A stretch of 49,369 bases of DNA from Soonwooa buanensis (GCF_900167905.1 NZ_FUYZ01000014.1:1-49369); one strand, 5' to 3'. Positions 8,545 through 18,625 are shown, counted from the stretch's first letter. Program-made: numbers and translations. Notes: generated by a model from the sequence alone, not told the origin.

Positions 8545-10404
8545 CTATTTTTGATCAATATCATCATTTTCTACAACAAGATTATCCAAAATGAATAACT
8601 GTCTTTCGGGCGTGTTTTTTCCCATATAAAATTCTAAAAGTTGCTCAATTGTTTGGTCTTTACCCAAAACAACTGGCTCCAATCGAATGTCTTTTCCTAT
8701 AAAATGTTTGAACTCGTCAGGTGAAATCTCTCCCAAACCTTTGAATCGTGTGATCTCAGGGTTTTTTCCAAGTTCGTTAAGCGCTCTAACACGCTCTTCT
8801 TCTGTATAACAATATCTCGTTTCTTTTTTATTTCTTACCCTAAACAAAGGCGTTTGCAAAATAAATAGATGTCCATTTTTAATAACATCTGGGAAAAATT
8901 GCAAGAAAAATGTAATCATCAACAATCTAATGTGCATACCATCGACATCGGCATCGGTTGCGATAATCACGTGATTATAACGCAAATCTTCCATACTTTC
9001 TTCGATATTAAGAGCCGCTTGTAACAAGTTGAACTCTTCATTTTCGTATACAATTTTCTTTGTTAAACCATAAGTATTTAGTGGCTTACCTTTTAATGAA
9101 AATACCGCTTGAGTTTCTACATCACGAGACTTTGTAATCGATCCCGAAGCCGAATCTCCCTCGGTAATAAAGATCATTGTTTCGGCCTTACGAGCTGCCT
9201 TTTGATCATTATAATGATGACGACAATCTCTCAGTTTTTTATTATGGAGTGACACTTTTTTTGCACGCTCTCTCGCTAATTTCTGGATACCAGAAAGCTC
9301 TTTTCTTTCACGTTCAGAAATTAAAATTTTTCTCTGGATAGCTTCCGCAAATTCTGGATTCTTATGTAAAAAATTATCTAATTTACTTTTTAAGAAATCA
9401 ATTATAAAAGTACGAACCGTCGGTCCATTTGGTCCAACATCGTTAGAGCCAAGTTTAGTTTTAGTTTGAGATTCAAATACAGGTTCTTCAACATTAATGG
9501 AGATAGCTGCAATAATCGATTTTCTAATATCTGACGCATCAAAGTTTTTATTGAAAAACTCACGAATGGTTTTAACATAAGCTTCTCGAAAAGCATTAAG
9601 GTGCGTCCCTCCTTGCGTTGTATTTTGTCCGTTAACAAACGAAAAATAAGTCTCTGTTTGCGACTTGTCAGAATGCGTGATGGCAACTTCTATATCATTA
9701 TCTTGCAAATGGATAATTGGATAAAGGATTTCGCCTTCTAACTCCTCATCCAAAAGGTCTTTCAATCCATTTTCGGAATAGAAAGTTTCACCATTGAAAA
9801 GAATTTTCAGTCCTGGATTAAGATATGCATAATTGCGAAGCATTCTTTCGATATACTCTTTTCTAAATTTAAAATTTAAGAAAATATCTGCATCAGGCAC
9901 GAAGGAAATTTCGGTACCATTTCTGTCCGAAGTTTCTTTTTCTTCATGGTTTTCAGTAATTATACCACGCGAAAACTCGGCAACTTTCATCTTCCCATCA
10001 CGGAAAGATCTCACTTTAAAATATCCAGAAAGTGCGTTAACCGCCTTTGTACCAACACCGTTAAGACCAACAGATTTTTTAAAAGCTTTGCTATCGTACT
10101 TACCTCCGGTATTCATTTTAGAAACAGCGTCAACCACCTTCCCCAACGGAATTCCACGTCCAAAATCTCGGATAGAAACCTTGCCTTCATCAACTTTGAT
10201 TTCGATTCTTTTCCCAGATTTCATACGGAATTCATCGATAGAGTTATCGATAATCTCCTTCAGCAAAATATAAATACCATCATCCGCCGATGAGCCATCT
10301 CCCAACTTCCCGATGTACATCCCAGGACGCAGTCGAATGTGCTCTTGCCAATCGAGGGTTCTGATATTGTCTTCGGAATAATTAACTGTGTTATTTTCTA
10401 CCAT
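8545..10404 (-). CDS. parE: DNA topoisomerase IV subunit B
   Basis: This is the ATPase subunit of topoisomerase IV, 619 residues. The GHKL ATPase fold shows N54 in [10 protein letters not shown] (Mg-ATP binding), DFGRGIPLG and [13 protein letters not shown]. The transducer domain follows. The TOPRIM domain has [10 protein letters not shown] (catalytic glutamate) and the [10 protein letters not shown] acidic pair that binds Mg2+. The C-terminus keeps [13 protein letters not shown]. Its length fits the short Bacteroidota ParE and lacks the insert of proteobacterial GyrB. It heads a four-gene operon with the membrane protein, parC and rhomboid. A promoter box is seen at 10463-10470. Confidence 0.93.
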   Translation of the reverse strand: MVENNTVNYSEDNIRTLDWQEHIRLRPGMYIGKLGDGSSADDGIYILLKEIIDNSIDEFRMKSGKRIEIKVDEGKVSIRDFGRGIPLGKVVDAVSKMNTGGKYDSKAFKKSVGLNGVGTKAVNALSGYFKVRSFRDGKMKVAEFSRGIITENHEEKETSDRNGTEISFVPDADIFLNFKFRKEYIERMLRNYAYLNPGLKILFNGETFYSENGLKDLLDEELEGEILYPIIHLQDNDIEVAITHSDKSQTETYFSFVNGQNTTQGGTHLNAFREAYVKTIREFFNKNFDASDIRKSIIAAISINVEEPVFESQTKTKLGSNDVGPNGPTVRTFIIDFLKSKLDNFLHKNPEFAEAIQRKILISERERKELSGIQKLARERAKKVSLHNKKLRDCRHHYNDQKAARKAETMIFITEGDSASGSITKSRDVETQAVFSLKGKPLNTYGLTKKIVYENEEFNLLQAALNIEESMEDLRYNHVIIATDADVDGMHIRLLMITFFLQFFPDVIKNGHLFILQTPLFRVRNKKETRYCYTEEERVRALNELGKNPEITRFKGLGEISPDEFKHFIGKDIRLEPVVLGKDQTIEQLLEFYMGKNTPERQLFILDNLVVENDDIDQK

Positions 10405-10462
10405 ATTATAAGCTCTCGCGCCACTTTTAGTCTTAATTTCTAAAAAATTTTGACACTCTTTA

Positions 10463-10470
10463 CAAAAATA
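10463..10470 (-). promoter_or_regulatory. -7 box for the parE operon
   Basis: On the minus strand this reads TATTTTTG, a perfect match to the Bacteroidota -7 consensus TAnnTTTG. It would place the transcript start near 10457 and give a leader of about 50 bases. No clear -33 TTG was found. Confidence 0.5.
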
Positions 10471-10508
10471 AAGATTAAGTTTTAGAATTGAAAATTATTG
10501 TTAAAAAA

Positions 10509-11972
10509 TCATAATAATGGTGAGAACAAACGCGCCAAATGTTCGAAGAAAGATTTTAGTTTTGGTCGCGCTTTCCAGTCTTTTAAAAATATCTCTTTAG
10601 ACTGTTTTAAATCTTCAAAATAACTGGCAGCCAATTTTTCTGTAATAATCTTATCATACACCATGGTATTAACTTCAAAATTGAGTTCTTGACTTCTCAC
10701 ATCCATGTTTGCAGTCCCAACAATTGATAAATCATCGTCAACGACAATCGTTTTCGCATGTACAAAACCTTTTTCGTAAAAATATATTTTGACGCCAGAC
10801 TCTAATAATTCTTCATAATAAGAATAGGCAGCCGCATTAACAATCATCGAATCTCCCTTTGCAGGCACCAGCAATCTGACATCAACACCAGAAAGAGAAA
10901 CTTGCTTGATAGCCTGCAACACAGGCTCTACAGGAATAAAATATGGTGTGGTAATAAAAACCCTTTTGGTTGCAGAATAAATTGCGGAAACTGTAGACAT
11001 CATAATTGCTGGTTTGGTGTCTGGTCCACTCGCTGCAACTTGGATAATTTGATCCCCGTCAAAATCTGAATAATTAAAATAAGAGGCATCAATTTCCGGA
11101 ACTTTTTTAGTCGAAAACAGCCAGTTACTCAAGAATAAAAACTGATAATAAAACGTACCTGTTCCTTTAATATAAAGATGCGTATCGCGCCAAAACAACT
11201 TGTCAGGGTTATCATTAACATACTTTTGCGAAACATTGATGCCGCCTGAGAAAACCTCGCGTCCGTCAACAATAATTATCTTACGGTGATCGCGATAATT
11301 AACCCGATTAGCAAACAATCGGAACGTAATTTTGTTAACAGGATAAAGCTCAACACCTGCAGCTTTTAATTCATTTTTAAGAGATTTTGATAATTTACCA
11401 CTACCAAGATCATCGTAAAGCATCCTTACAACGACATTATTTTTAGCTTTTTCGATTAAAATATTACTAAGTTCTCGTCCAATATAATCGTCTTCAAAAA
11501 TGTAATATTCTAGATGAATATGATGTTTTGCAGATTTTAAAACTTCAAAAACTTTAGGGAATTTTTCTTCACCATTTATTAATAATTCGACAGTATTACT
11601 ATCTGTAAGCGGAGATTGCGTCGCATTGAACAAAAATGAAAAAGTCGAAAAATACTTTTGCAATTCCTTCTGATGCGATTCCAAAACTTTATGATGAGAG
11701 CTTTTGATAAATTTTTTAATATCGTCATAAATCTTCTCATTTCGTTCCACTTTAAAATCATAAAACTTATTCTTGCGATAATTAACACCAAAGAAAAAAT
11801 AAATTAAAATACCAATAATGGGTAAAAAAATGATTAATAAAAGATAAGCTAAGGTCTTACTCGTGGTTTTGGTATCGGTAATAATCTTTGCAGAAAGTAA
11901 GATTATACCTGCGAAATAAAGAGTTTCGAGAATTAATATTAAAATATGATGTTGTTCTAGAAATTCTTTCAT
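10509..11972 (-). CDS. cls: Cardiolipin synthase (phospholipase D family)
   Basis: This membrane enzyme joins two phosphatidylglycerol molecules to make cardiolipin. It is 487 residues from the ATG at 11972; the TTG at 11978 is a poorer start. Two N-terminal transmembrane segments (about 10-28 and 35-58) are followed by two phospholipase D domains. The HKD motifs are HRKIIIVDG (from about residue 229) and HAKTIVVDD (from about residue 405), both with the catalytic H, K and D. Each is followed by the usual GG or GTANMD segment. It is transcribed alone, on the same strand as and about 100 bases downstream of the par operon start. Confidence 0.92.
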   Translation of the reverse strand: MKEFLEQHHILILILETLYFAGIILLSAKIITDTKTTSKTLAYLLLIIFLPIIGILIYFFFGVNYRKNKFYDFKVERNEKIYDDIKKFIKSSHHKVLESHQKELQKYFSTFSFLFNATQSPLTDSNTVELLINGEEKFPKVFEVLKSAKHHIHLEYYIFEDDYIGRELSNILIEKAKNNVVVRMLYDDLGSGKLSKSLKNELKAAGVELYPVNKITFRLFANRVNYRDHRKIIIVDGREVFSGGINVSQKYVNDNPDKLFWRDTHLYIKGTGTFYYQFLFLSNWLFSTKKVPEIDASYFNYSDFDGDQIIQVAASGPDTKPAIMMSTVSAIYSATKRVFITTPYFIPVEPVLQAIKQVSLSGVDVRLLVPAKGDSMIVNAAAYSYYEELLESGVKIYFYEKGFVHAKTIVVDDDLSIVGTANMDVRSQELNFEVNTMVYDKIITEKLAASYFEDLKQSKEIFLKDWKARPKLKSFFEHLARLFSPLL

Positions 11973-12196
11973 AACCAAGATTTGAAATTAAAAGTAAGAA
12001 AATTAACTTTAGAAATATAAAAAGATGACTACAAAATTATTTATAAATACTTCAAAATAAGATATCAATATTTAAAAATATTAATATCTGTACCTTTTAA
12101 TTCATTTAAAAAATTTTATCAAAAACTCTCAATCTTAAAATATCATTAAAATTTTATTATTAGCATTTTTTTAACACTTTGTGAAGTAATTTTGCA
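11973..12196. other. Divergent intergenic region, AT-rich
   Basis: This 224-base AT-rich spacer separates cls (minus) from the efflux locus (plus). A TAATTTTG box at 12187-12194 fits the Bacteroidota -7 consensus. Because that box ends two bases before the ATG at 12197, the transcript would start at or after that ATG, so the second ATG at 12206 could be the used start. No -33 partner or operator palindrome was recognised. Confidence 0.4.
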
Positions 12197-12583
12197 ATGA
12201 GAGAAATGAAAACTTTTTTTGTGTACATATTAACAGCTTTGCTGCTACTTTTCTGTGTAGAAAGCAAATCTTACAAAGTTGATGCTGCCAATTTTGGGCA
12301 GACATCGCATACACACACGTCAAAAACTCAACATCTCAACAAAAGCTTAGACAAGTCCGCGAAACATAATCAATCTGAAGATAACTTCTCTATTGTTGAT
12401 ACCGAAACGGATTTCAATCTAGAATTAGATGTTGACAATTTGTTTGTTTTCGCTAATATTCTTGGGATTTCAAGTCTTCTTGCTTTATTTTTCAAATCGA
12501 TTCGTAAGAAAGAAATCTTTTCACAAGATTTCCATTTTCATCATGTTAAAACATTTATTCTTATTCAGTCTTTAAGAATATAG
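12197..12583 (+). CDS. Small His-rich membrane protein preceding the RND efflux genes
   Basis: I do not recognise a family. The protein has up to 128 residues (125 from the alternative ATG at 12206). A hydrophobic segment at about 6-22 acts as signal or anchor. A His/Ser/Lys-rich stretch follows (SHTHTSKTQHLNKS), then an acidic stretch (DTETDFNLELDVDN) and a second hydrophobic segment at about 82-100. The end is again histidine-rich (FHFHHVK). The topology is probably two transmembrane segments with a periplasmic His/Asp-rich loop, which could bind a metal. It lies 128 bases before the adaptor gene on the same strand and may be co-transcribed with the pump. Confidence 0.55.
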   Translation: MREMKTFFVYILTALLLLFCVESKSYKVDAANFGQTSHTHTSKTQHLNKSLDKSAKHNQSEDNFSIVDTETDFNLELDVDNLFVFANILGISSLLALFFKSIRKKEIFSQDFHFHHVKTFILIQSLRI

Positions 12584-12711
12584 AATTTCATTTTATGATT
12601 ATTGATTTTTAAATAAATCTTCAATATCATTATTAAATTATTACTCGACAAATAATAATTTAATAATTCGATTAGACCAAACTTTTTTACCCACAATTTT
12701 AATATCAAGTT

Positions 12712-13794
12712 ATGAAGAGAGTCGCATCATGCGTTGCTCTAAGCGCTATCTTGTTGTTAGCAAGTTGCAACAACAAAAAAGAAGAGAAAGAAGAAACTGC
12801 AATCTACCCAACAACTACGGCTGTTAAGATGGATACAGTGATTACTAAAGAATTTGTTTCTCAAATCCGCTCCGAAAAAAATATCGAAATACGAGCGCAA
12901 GAGAAAGGTTTTTTACAAAATATTTACGTCGACGAAGGTCAATATGTGCATGCTGGACAGACCTTGTTCCGTATCATGCCTCAAATCTACGAAGCTGACG
13001 TTATGAAAGCAAAAGCCGAAGTTGCACAAGCCCAAATCGAGCTACAAAACTCCAGCACACTTGCTAATAACAATGTCGTGTCGCCTAACGAAAAAAGAAT
13101 GGCAAAAGCAAAGCTAGATGCTGCAAACGCAGAACTTAGATTAGCGCAAACGCATCTATCATTCACTACGATTAAAGCGCCTTTTTCTGGAATCATTAAT
13201 AGACTTCCTCTTAAATTGGGAAGCTTGGTAGACGAAGGCGATTTGCTGACAAGTCTTTCTGATAATGGTGGAATCTACGCCTATTTTAATGTGTCAGAAC
13301 CTGAATATCTTAATTATCAGATGCATTCTGGCGAGCGTGGTAACGACATCGTATCGCTAACGATGGCGAATGGTGAAACCTATCCTGACAAAGGAATTAT
13401 CCAAACTATTGTGGGAGAATTTGACAGCGAAACAGGAAATATAGCTTTCCGTGCAAAATTTCCTAACACAAAAAGTATTTTGAGAAACGGACAGACAGGA
13501 AAAGTGCAAATGACGCTTCCTTTACACGATGCCTTAATTATTCCGCAAAAAGCAACCTACGAAATCCAAGATCAAATCTACGTTTTCGTGGTGGACAAAA
13601 ACGGAACGGTAAAATCTAGAAATATAAAAGTTGCCTACGAGCTTCCTGATATCTACGTTGTGGCTTCAGGATTGACAACTAGCGACAAAATCCTTCTAGA
13701 AGGTGTACAAAAAGTGAAAGATGACCAAAAAGTAAAAGTGAAATTCGAAGATCCTAAAAAAGTGCTGAGTTCATTAAAACTTCAGGCTAACTAA
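12712..13794 (+). CDS. RND efflux pump periplasmic adaptor (membrane fusion lipoprotein)
   Basis: This periplasmic adaptor links the inner-membrane RND permease to the outer-membrane channel. It is 360 residues. A lipoprotein signal ends in LLLASC with C19 as the lipidated residue. Then come the barrel-sandwich/lipoyl half (EKGFLQNIYVDEGQYVHAGQ), a short alpha-helical hairpin (MKAKAEVAQAQIEL to AELRLAQTHL), the second lipoyl half (IKAPFSGIINRLPLKLGSLV) and the beta-barrel and membrane-proximal domains. It is an AcrA/MexA-type HlyD family member. It is first of the three pump genes in the order adaptor, permease, outer-membrane factor. No TetR-type regulator is adjacent. The substrate cannot be read from sequence. 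Confidence 0.9.
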   Translation: MKRVASCVALSAILLLASCNNKKEEKEETAIYPTTTAVKMDTVITKEFVSQIRSEKNIEIRAQEKGFLQNIYVDEGQYVHAGQTLFRIMPQIYEADVMKAKAEVAQAQIELQNSSTLANNNVVSPNEKRMAKAKLDAANAELRLAQTHLSFTTIKAPFSGIINRLPLKLGSLVDEGDLLTSLSDNGGIYAYFNVSEPEYLNYQMHSGERGNDIVSLTMANGETYPDKGIIQTIVGEFDSETGNIAFRAKFPNTKSILRNGQTGKVQMTLPLHDALIIPQKATYEIQDQIYVFVVDKNGTVKSRNIKVAYELPDIYVVASGLTTSDKILLEGVQKVKDDQKVKVKFEDPKKVLSSLKLQAN

Positions 13795-13798
13795 AAAA

Positions 13799-13845
13799 GA
13801 GTTCCGAAGGAACGATTTAACAAAAAATAGGATGAAGTCCTATTA
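13799..13845. repeat. Double-hairpin REP-like element inside the efflux operon
   Basis: Two small palindromes lie in tandem: GTTCC-gaa-GGAAC (13801-13813) and ATAGGA-tgaag-TCCTAT (13827-13843). The pair resembles an intergenic repeat I remember from Chryseobacterium genomes. It occupies the gap between the adaptor and permease genes, so it would be transcribed and could stabilise or attenuate the mRNA. Confidence 0.5.
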
Positions 13846-13891
13846 AAGTGAAAAGTTCAATCGAATTTCAAATCTAAATTTCTATTTAAAA

Positions 13892-16800
13892 ATGTTTAAG
13901 AAATTCATACGCAGACCAGTTCTGTCGATAGTCATCTCCTTGATTATCGTTTTTATGGGGATTTTATCACTAATGTCATTACCGGTGACACAATTCCCTT
14001 CGATCTCGCCACCCAAAGTTAACATCACGGCCGAGTATCCTGGAGCTAATAACGAATTGTTGATCAAATCTGTAATTATTCCTTTAGAGCGTTCCATTAA
14101 TGGTGTTCCTGGGATGAAGTACATGGCGTCCGATGCAGGTAACGATGGTGAAGCCTCTATACAAGTAGTCTTTGACCTTGGGACAGATCCTAACGTTGCG
14201 GCAGTTAACGTACAAAACCATATTTCTTCCGCTATTAACAAATTACCACCTCTAGTTGTAAGAGAAGGTGTAAAAATCACACGTGAAGAACCCAATATGT
14301 TAATGTACATCAACTTGTACAGTGACGATCCGAAGTCCAATCAAAAATTCCTATTCAACTATGCTGATATTAATATTTTATCAGAATTAAAAAGGATAAA
14401 AGGTGTTGGCGACGTCGACATCCTTGGGACAAGAGAATACGCCATGCGCGTTTGGTTAAAACCTGACAGGATGACGGCTTACAACATCTCAGCAGATGAA
14501 GTAATGCAAGCTTTAGATGAGCAAAGTATCGAAGCTTCGCCTGGTAAAACGGGAGAAAGTTCCGGTAAACGATCTCAATCTTTTGAATATATCCTAAAAT
14601 ATCCAGGTCGTTATAGCAACGAAAAAGATTATGGTAACATCATTCTTAAATCATCATCAAACGGCGAATTTGTAAGATTAAAAGACATCGCAGACATCGA
14701 GTTCGGAAGTTCGATGTACGACATCTACTCTACTCTTAATGGGAAACCGTCAGCTGCAATTACTGTTAAACAATCTTATGGATCCAACGCTTCGGAAGTT
14801 ATCAAAAATGTAAAAACCTTAATGGAAGATTTACAAAAGCACAACTTCCCAAAAGGTATGCATTATGAGTTAAGTTACGATGTGTCGAGATTCTTAGATG
14901 CTTCGATCGAAAAAGTAGTACATACACTTTTTGAAGCCTTCATTTTGGTGGCGATTGTCGTGTTTTTATTCTTGGGAGATTGGCGTTCAACTTTAATTCC
15001 AACTATTGCCGTACCAGTTTCATTGGTTGGGACATTTGCAGTGATGTCAGCTTTCGGGATTACGTTAAATATGATTTCGCTCTTTGCCCTCGTTATGGCA
15101 ATTGGGGTCGTCGTCGATGATGCGATTGTCGTCATAGAAGCCGTCCACGCCAAGATGGAAGAAAAAGGACTTTCTCCTCTTAAAGCCACCGAAGAAGCGA
15201 TGCACGAGATTAGCGGTGCTATTATCGCAATTACTTTAGTTATGGCATCGGTGTTTATTCCAGTTGCTTTTATGAGTGGACCTGTTGGGATTTTTTATCG
15301 TCAGTTTTCGATTACGATGGTATCCGCAATTATCCTTTCTGGTACAGTTGCCTTGACTTTAACACCAGCTTTATGTGCTTTAATTCTTAAAAATAATCAC
15401 GGATACGCAAGAAAGAAAACACCTATTAATAGATTCCTAGACAAGTTTAACAGCCTATTCAACAAAGGTCAAAACAAATACGAAGGCTTATTAAATAAAA
15501 CAGTTACAAGAAAATTCTTTACACTACCAGTTTTATTATTATTCTGTTTAGGAACTTATTTTTTAAGTAATAGTTTGCCGTCAGGATTTGTACCAACGGA
15601 AGACCAAGGGATGATTTATGCGATTGTACAGACGCCTCCTGGATCAACTCTAGAACGTACCAACCAAATTGCATTACAACTGCAAAAAGCATCTGAAGGT
15701 ATCGACGGCGTACAGTCGGTTTCATCTTTGGCGGGTTACGAAATTTTAACGGAAGGTACTGGTGCTAACTCGGGAACTTGTTTAATTAATTTAAAACCTT
15801 GGGACGAACGTAAAGAATCTGCTGCCGAAATTATCGAAAAACTCGAACAAAAAGCTAAAGAAATTCCTGGTGCTAACATCGAATTCTTCCAACCACCTTC
15901 AATTCCGGGTTATGGTGCAGCTGGTGGTTTCGAGTTAAGACTTTTGGATAAAGCTGGAAGTGGCGATTATCAAAAGATGGAACAAGTGAGTAAAGATTTT
16001 GTGAAAGAATTACAAAAACGTCCAGAGCTTGGTTCGGCTTTCACCTTCTATTCGGCGAGTTTCCCACAATATATGTTAAAAATCGATAATGATTTAGCAG
16101 AGCAAAAAGGCGTTTCTATTGAGAAGGCAATGGACAATCTTTCAACCTTAATTGGTTCGAATTACGAAACGAGTTTTATCCGATTTGATAGACCTTACAA
16201 AGTTATTGTACAAGCTGGACCGCAATACCGTGCGTTACCATCTGACATTTTGAAACTCTATGTTAAAAATGATAAAGACCAAATGGTACCTTATTCTGAC
16301 TTTATGCATTTAGAAAAAGTATACGGTTTGTCCGAGATTACACGTCACAACATGTACAACGCCGCGGAAGTAAGTGGAACGCCTGCACCAGGATACAGTT
16401 CTGGACAAGCGATTGCAGCCATCCAAGAAGTGGCGGACAAAACACTTCCTCGTGGTTTCGGTATCGACTGGGCGGGGATTTCTAAAGATGAAGTATCGAG
16501 AGGAAACGAAGCGATATACATTTTCTTAATTTGTCTTGGATTCGTATATCTCATTTTATCAGCACAATACGAAAGTTTCATCTTGCCATTGCCTGTTATT
16601 TTATCCTTACCAACAGGGATTTTTGGAGCCTTTTTATGTTTAAAACTTTTAGGTTTAGAAAACAATATTTATGCGCAGGTGGCGATGGTTATGCTCATCG
16701 GTCTTCTCGGTAAAAATGCCGTTTTGATTGTAGAATTTGCAGTCCAGAAGAAAGCTGAAGAAAATATTCCTGTTGCCAAAGCCGCTATTGAAGGTGCAAC

Positions 16801-17095
16801 AATACGTTTTAGACCAATTTTGATGACGTCTTTCGCTTTTATTGCAGGTCTTATCCCGTTGGTAATGGCGACTGGTCCAGGTGCTGTTGGTAACCGAACT
16901 ATTGGTACTGCTGCTGCAGGTGGTATGTTAATCGGGACAGTTTTCGGTTTAATAATAATTCCTGGATTATATTACATTTTTGGTTTAATATCTGAGAAAA
17001 CGAAATTGTCTTACTACGAAGAAGAAAATCCGTTGACCGAACAGACCGAACCTTACAAACATGATGAAAAATATGAAGAACATAATAAAAAATAA
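13892..17095 (+). CDS. RND multidrug efflux permease (HAE1 family)
   Basis: This inner-membrane, proton-driven exporter has 1067 residues, the normal size for AcrB relatives. Twelve transmembrane segments and two large periplasmic loops are expected. The proton-relay residues are present: D409 and D410 in GVVVDDAIVV (transmembrane segment 4) and K941 in GLLGKNAVLIVEFA (segment 10), matching D407, D408 and K940 of AcrB. The N-terminal MFKKFIRRPVLS is typical of the family. This is the hydrophobe/amphiphile (HAE1) type, not the heavy-metal CzcA type, as judged by overall sequence. Its last 35 bases overlap the outer-membrane factor gene, so the two are co-translated. Confidence 0.94.
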   Translation: MFKKFIRRPVLSIVISLIIVFMGILSLMSLPVTQFPSISPPKVNITAEYPGANNELLIKSVIIPLERSINGVPGMKYMASDAGNDGEASIQVVFDLGTDPNVAAVNVQNHISSAINKLPPLVVREGVKITREEPNMLMYINLYSDDPKSNQKFLFNYADINILSELKRIKGVGDVDILGTREYAMRVWLKPDRMTAYNISADEVMQALDEQSIEASPGKTGESSGKRSQSFEYILKYPGRYSNEKDYGNIILKSSSNGEFVRLKDIADIEFGSSMYDIYSTLNGKPSAAITVKQSYGSNASEVIKNVKTLMEDLQKHNFPKGMHYELSYDVSRFLDASIEKVVHTLFEAFILVAIVVFLFLGDWRSTLIPTIAVPVSLVGTFAVMSAFGITLNMISLFALVMAIGVVVDDAIVVIEAVHAKMEEKGLSPLKATEEAMHEISGAIIAITLVMASVFIPVAFMSGPVGIFYRQFSITMVSAIILSGTVALTLTPALCALILKNNHGYARKKTPINRFLDKFNSLFNKGQNKYEGLLNKTVTRKFFTLPVLLLFCLGTYFLSNSLPSGFVPTEDQGMIYAIVQTPPGSTLERTNQIALQLQKASEGIDGVQSVSSLAGYEILTEGTGANSGTCLINLKPWDERKESAAEIIEKLEQKAKEIPGANIEFFQPPSIPGYGAAGGFELRLLDKAGSGDYQKMEQVSKDFVKELQKRPELGSAFTFYSASFPQYMLKIDNDLAEQKGVSIEKAMDNLSTLIGSNYETSFIRFDRPYKVIVQAGPQYRALPSDILKLYVKNDKDQMVPYSDFMHLEKVYGLSEITRHNMYNAAEVSGTPAPGYSSGQAIAAIQEVADKTLPRGFGIDWAGISKDEVSRGNEAIYIFLICLGFVYLILSAQYESFILPLPVILSLPTGIFGAFLCLKLLGLENNIYAQVAMVMLIGLLGKNAVLIVEFAVQKKAEENIPVAKAAIEGATIRFRPILMTSFAFIAGLIPLVMATGPGAVGNRTIGTAAAGGMLIGTVFGLIIIPGLYYIFGLISEKTKLSYYEEENPLTEQTEPYKHDEKYEEHNKK

Positions 17096-18524
17096 AATAG
17101 TCCTAAGCCTTGGCGCAGCGCTACTTCTTGCAAGTTGTAAAGCGCCAATGGCGACCAAAGTTCAGGATCGTGTTAAAGACACTTTGCCCACGACTTTTGG
17201 TGGTGATCAAAATAATGCTAGCGCCGAAAACAATTCGGGAATAACGCCTTGGAAGCAGTTTTTCACAGATCCAAATTTGGTAAGTTTAATAGAAGAAGCT
17301 TTAAAAAATAATCAAGAATTAATGATTACGCTTCAACAAATTGAAATTGCAAAATCTGATGTTCTCTACAAAAATGGACGATTGAAACCTACAGTTTCTG
17401 CTGGCGTTGGCGCAGGTGTTGAGAAAGTTGGTCGTTACACCTCAACAGGTGCTGGCGACGCTTCTACCGACATTACTGAAGGAAAAGAAGTTCCAGAAAA
17501 CCTAATGAATTTTGAAGCTGGACTAAGAGCTGATTGGGAAATCGATATTTGGCATAAACTCAGAACCGAAAAAAAAGCAGCTATTGCGCATTATCTATCA
17601 ACGGTTGAAGGTAAAAATTTTGTGTTATCAAGTTTGATATCTGAAGTTGCGGAAAGCTATTACGAATTATTGTCTTTGGACAACCAACTGGACATGATTC
17701 ATCAATATATGGAAATTCAGAAAAAAGCTTTAGAAATTTCGAAAATCCAAAAACAAGCGATGGCAGCAACTGAATTAGCGGTGAAGAAATTCGAAGCTGA
17801 ATTGGCAAAATCTAGCGCGACAGAATATGATTTAAAACAACAAATAACCGAAAAGGAAAACCAAATCAATGCGCTTTTGGGACGTTATCCGCAACCGATT
17901 CTTAGAAATAAGGAAAGCTTTATGAACATCGTTCCGCAGAGTATTTACATTGGCGTTCCGTCGCAATTGTTGGCGAATCGTCCCGACATCAAACAAGCTG
18001 AACTCGAGCTAGAAGCGGCAAAACTTGACGTTGAAGCGGCTCGTAAAGAGTTCTATCCAAGTTTAAGCATTTCTGCGACTTTGGGTTTAGAAGCTTTTAA
18101 ACCTTCATATTTGGTGAAACTTCCAGAATCTATTGCTTACAGTCTTGCTGGCGAATTGGCTGGTCCACTCATCAACAAATCAGCAATACAAGCTAACTTT
18201 AAAACAGCTGATGCTAAACAAATTCAGGCTTTGTACGAATATGATAAAACAATTTTGAGCGCTTATCTGGATGTTGCTAACCAAATGTCAAAAATTAAAA
18301 ACATTGACCAATATTATATTTTGAAAAAGCAACAAGCGCAAGCCTTAGATCAATCTAATGATATTGCGAATCAGCTTTTCAAAAATATGAGAGCGGATTA
18401 TTTGGAAGTTTTAATGAATCAAAGAGATGCACTCGATGCCAAAATGGAATTGATCGAAGCCAAAGAAAAACAACTGAACACTGTCATCGACATCTACAAA
18501 AGTCTAGGTGGCGGCTGGAAGTAA
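17061..18524 (+). CDS. Outer-membrane efflux lipoprotein (TolC/NodT family)
   Basis: This is the outer-membrane channel of the tripartite pump, 487 residues. The lipoprotein signal has an LLLASC lipobox with C26 as the acylated residue. Two OEP repeats form the alpha-barrel: around SLIEEALKNNQELMITLQQI and again around LELEAAKLDVEAARKEFYP. The phrase LLANRPDIKQAELEL is a signature of the NodT subfamily. The start overlaps the permease by 35 bases. ATG codons at 17061, 17064 and 17073 are all possible; the choice changes only the signal peptide. A terminator follows at 18606-18625. Confidence 0.92.
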   Translation: MMKNMKNIIKNKIVLSLGAALLLASCKAPMATKVQDRVKDTLPTTFGGDQNNASAENNSGITPWKQFFTDPNLVSLIEEALKNNQELMITLQQIEIAKSDVLYKNGRLKPTVSAGVGAGVEKVGRYTSTGAGDASTDITEGKEVPENLMNFEAGLRADWEIDIWHKLRTEKKAAIAHYLSTVEGKNFVLSSLISEVAESYYELLSLDNQLDMIHQYMEIQKKALEISKIQKQAMAATELAVKKFEAELAKSSATEYDLKQQITEKENQINALLGRYPQPILRNKESFMNIVPQSIYIGVPSQLLANRPDIKQAELELEAAKLDVEAARKEFYPSLSISATLGLEAFKPSYLVKLPESIAYSLAGELAGPLINKSAIQANFKTADAKQIQALYEYDKTILSAYLDVANQMSKIKNIDQYYILKKQQAQALDQSNDIANQLFKNMRADYLEVLMNQRDALDAKMELIEAKEKQLNTVIDIYKSLGGGWK

Positions 18525-18546
18525 ACGATACACATTTCTCTCACCT

Positions 18547-18560
18547 CATCCTTCGGGATG
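18547..18560. other. Small UUCG hairpin after the efflux operon
   Basis: CATCC-TTCG-GGATG forms a 5-bp stem with an extra-stable UUCG tetraloop. It lies 23 bases after the outer-membrane factor stop and may protect the transcript's 3' end ahead of the true terminator at 18606. Confidence 0.4.
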
Positions 18561-18605
18561 AATTAGCGCGAAACGTCGACTAGCAAAGAAAAACTTCTGA
18601 ACTAG

Positions 18606-18625
18606 AAAGCGTTTCCGCTTTTTTT
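18606..18625 (+). terminator. Intrinsic terminator of the efflux operon
   Basis: AAAGCG-TTTC-CGCTTT is followed by a T run. The stem is short but GC-centred and well placed, 81 bases after the last efflux gene. Confidence 0.7.

Noticed and set aside
12712-18524. Metal-exporting (CzcA-type) RND pump
   Set aside because: The adjacent His-rich protein suggested it, but the permease shows the DD pair and lysine of HAE1 proteins and overall AcrB-like sequence.
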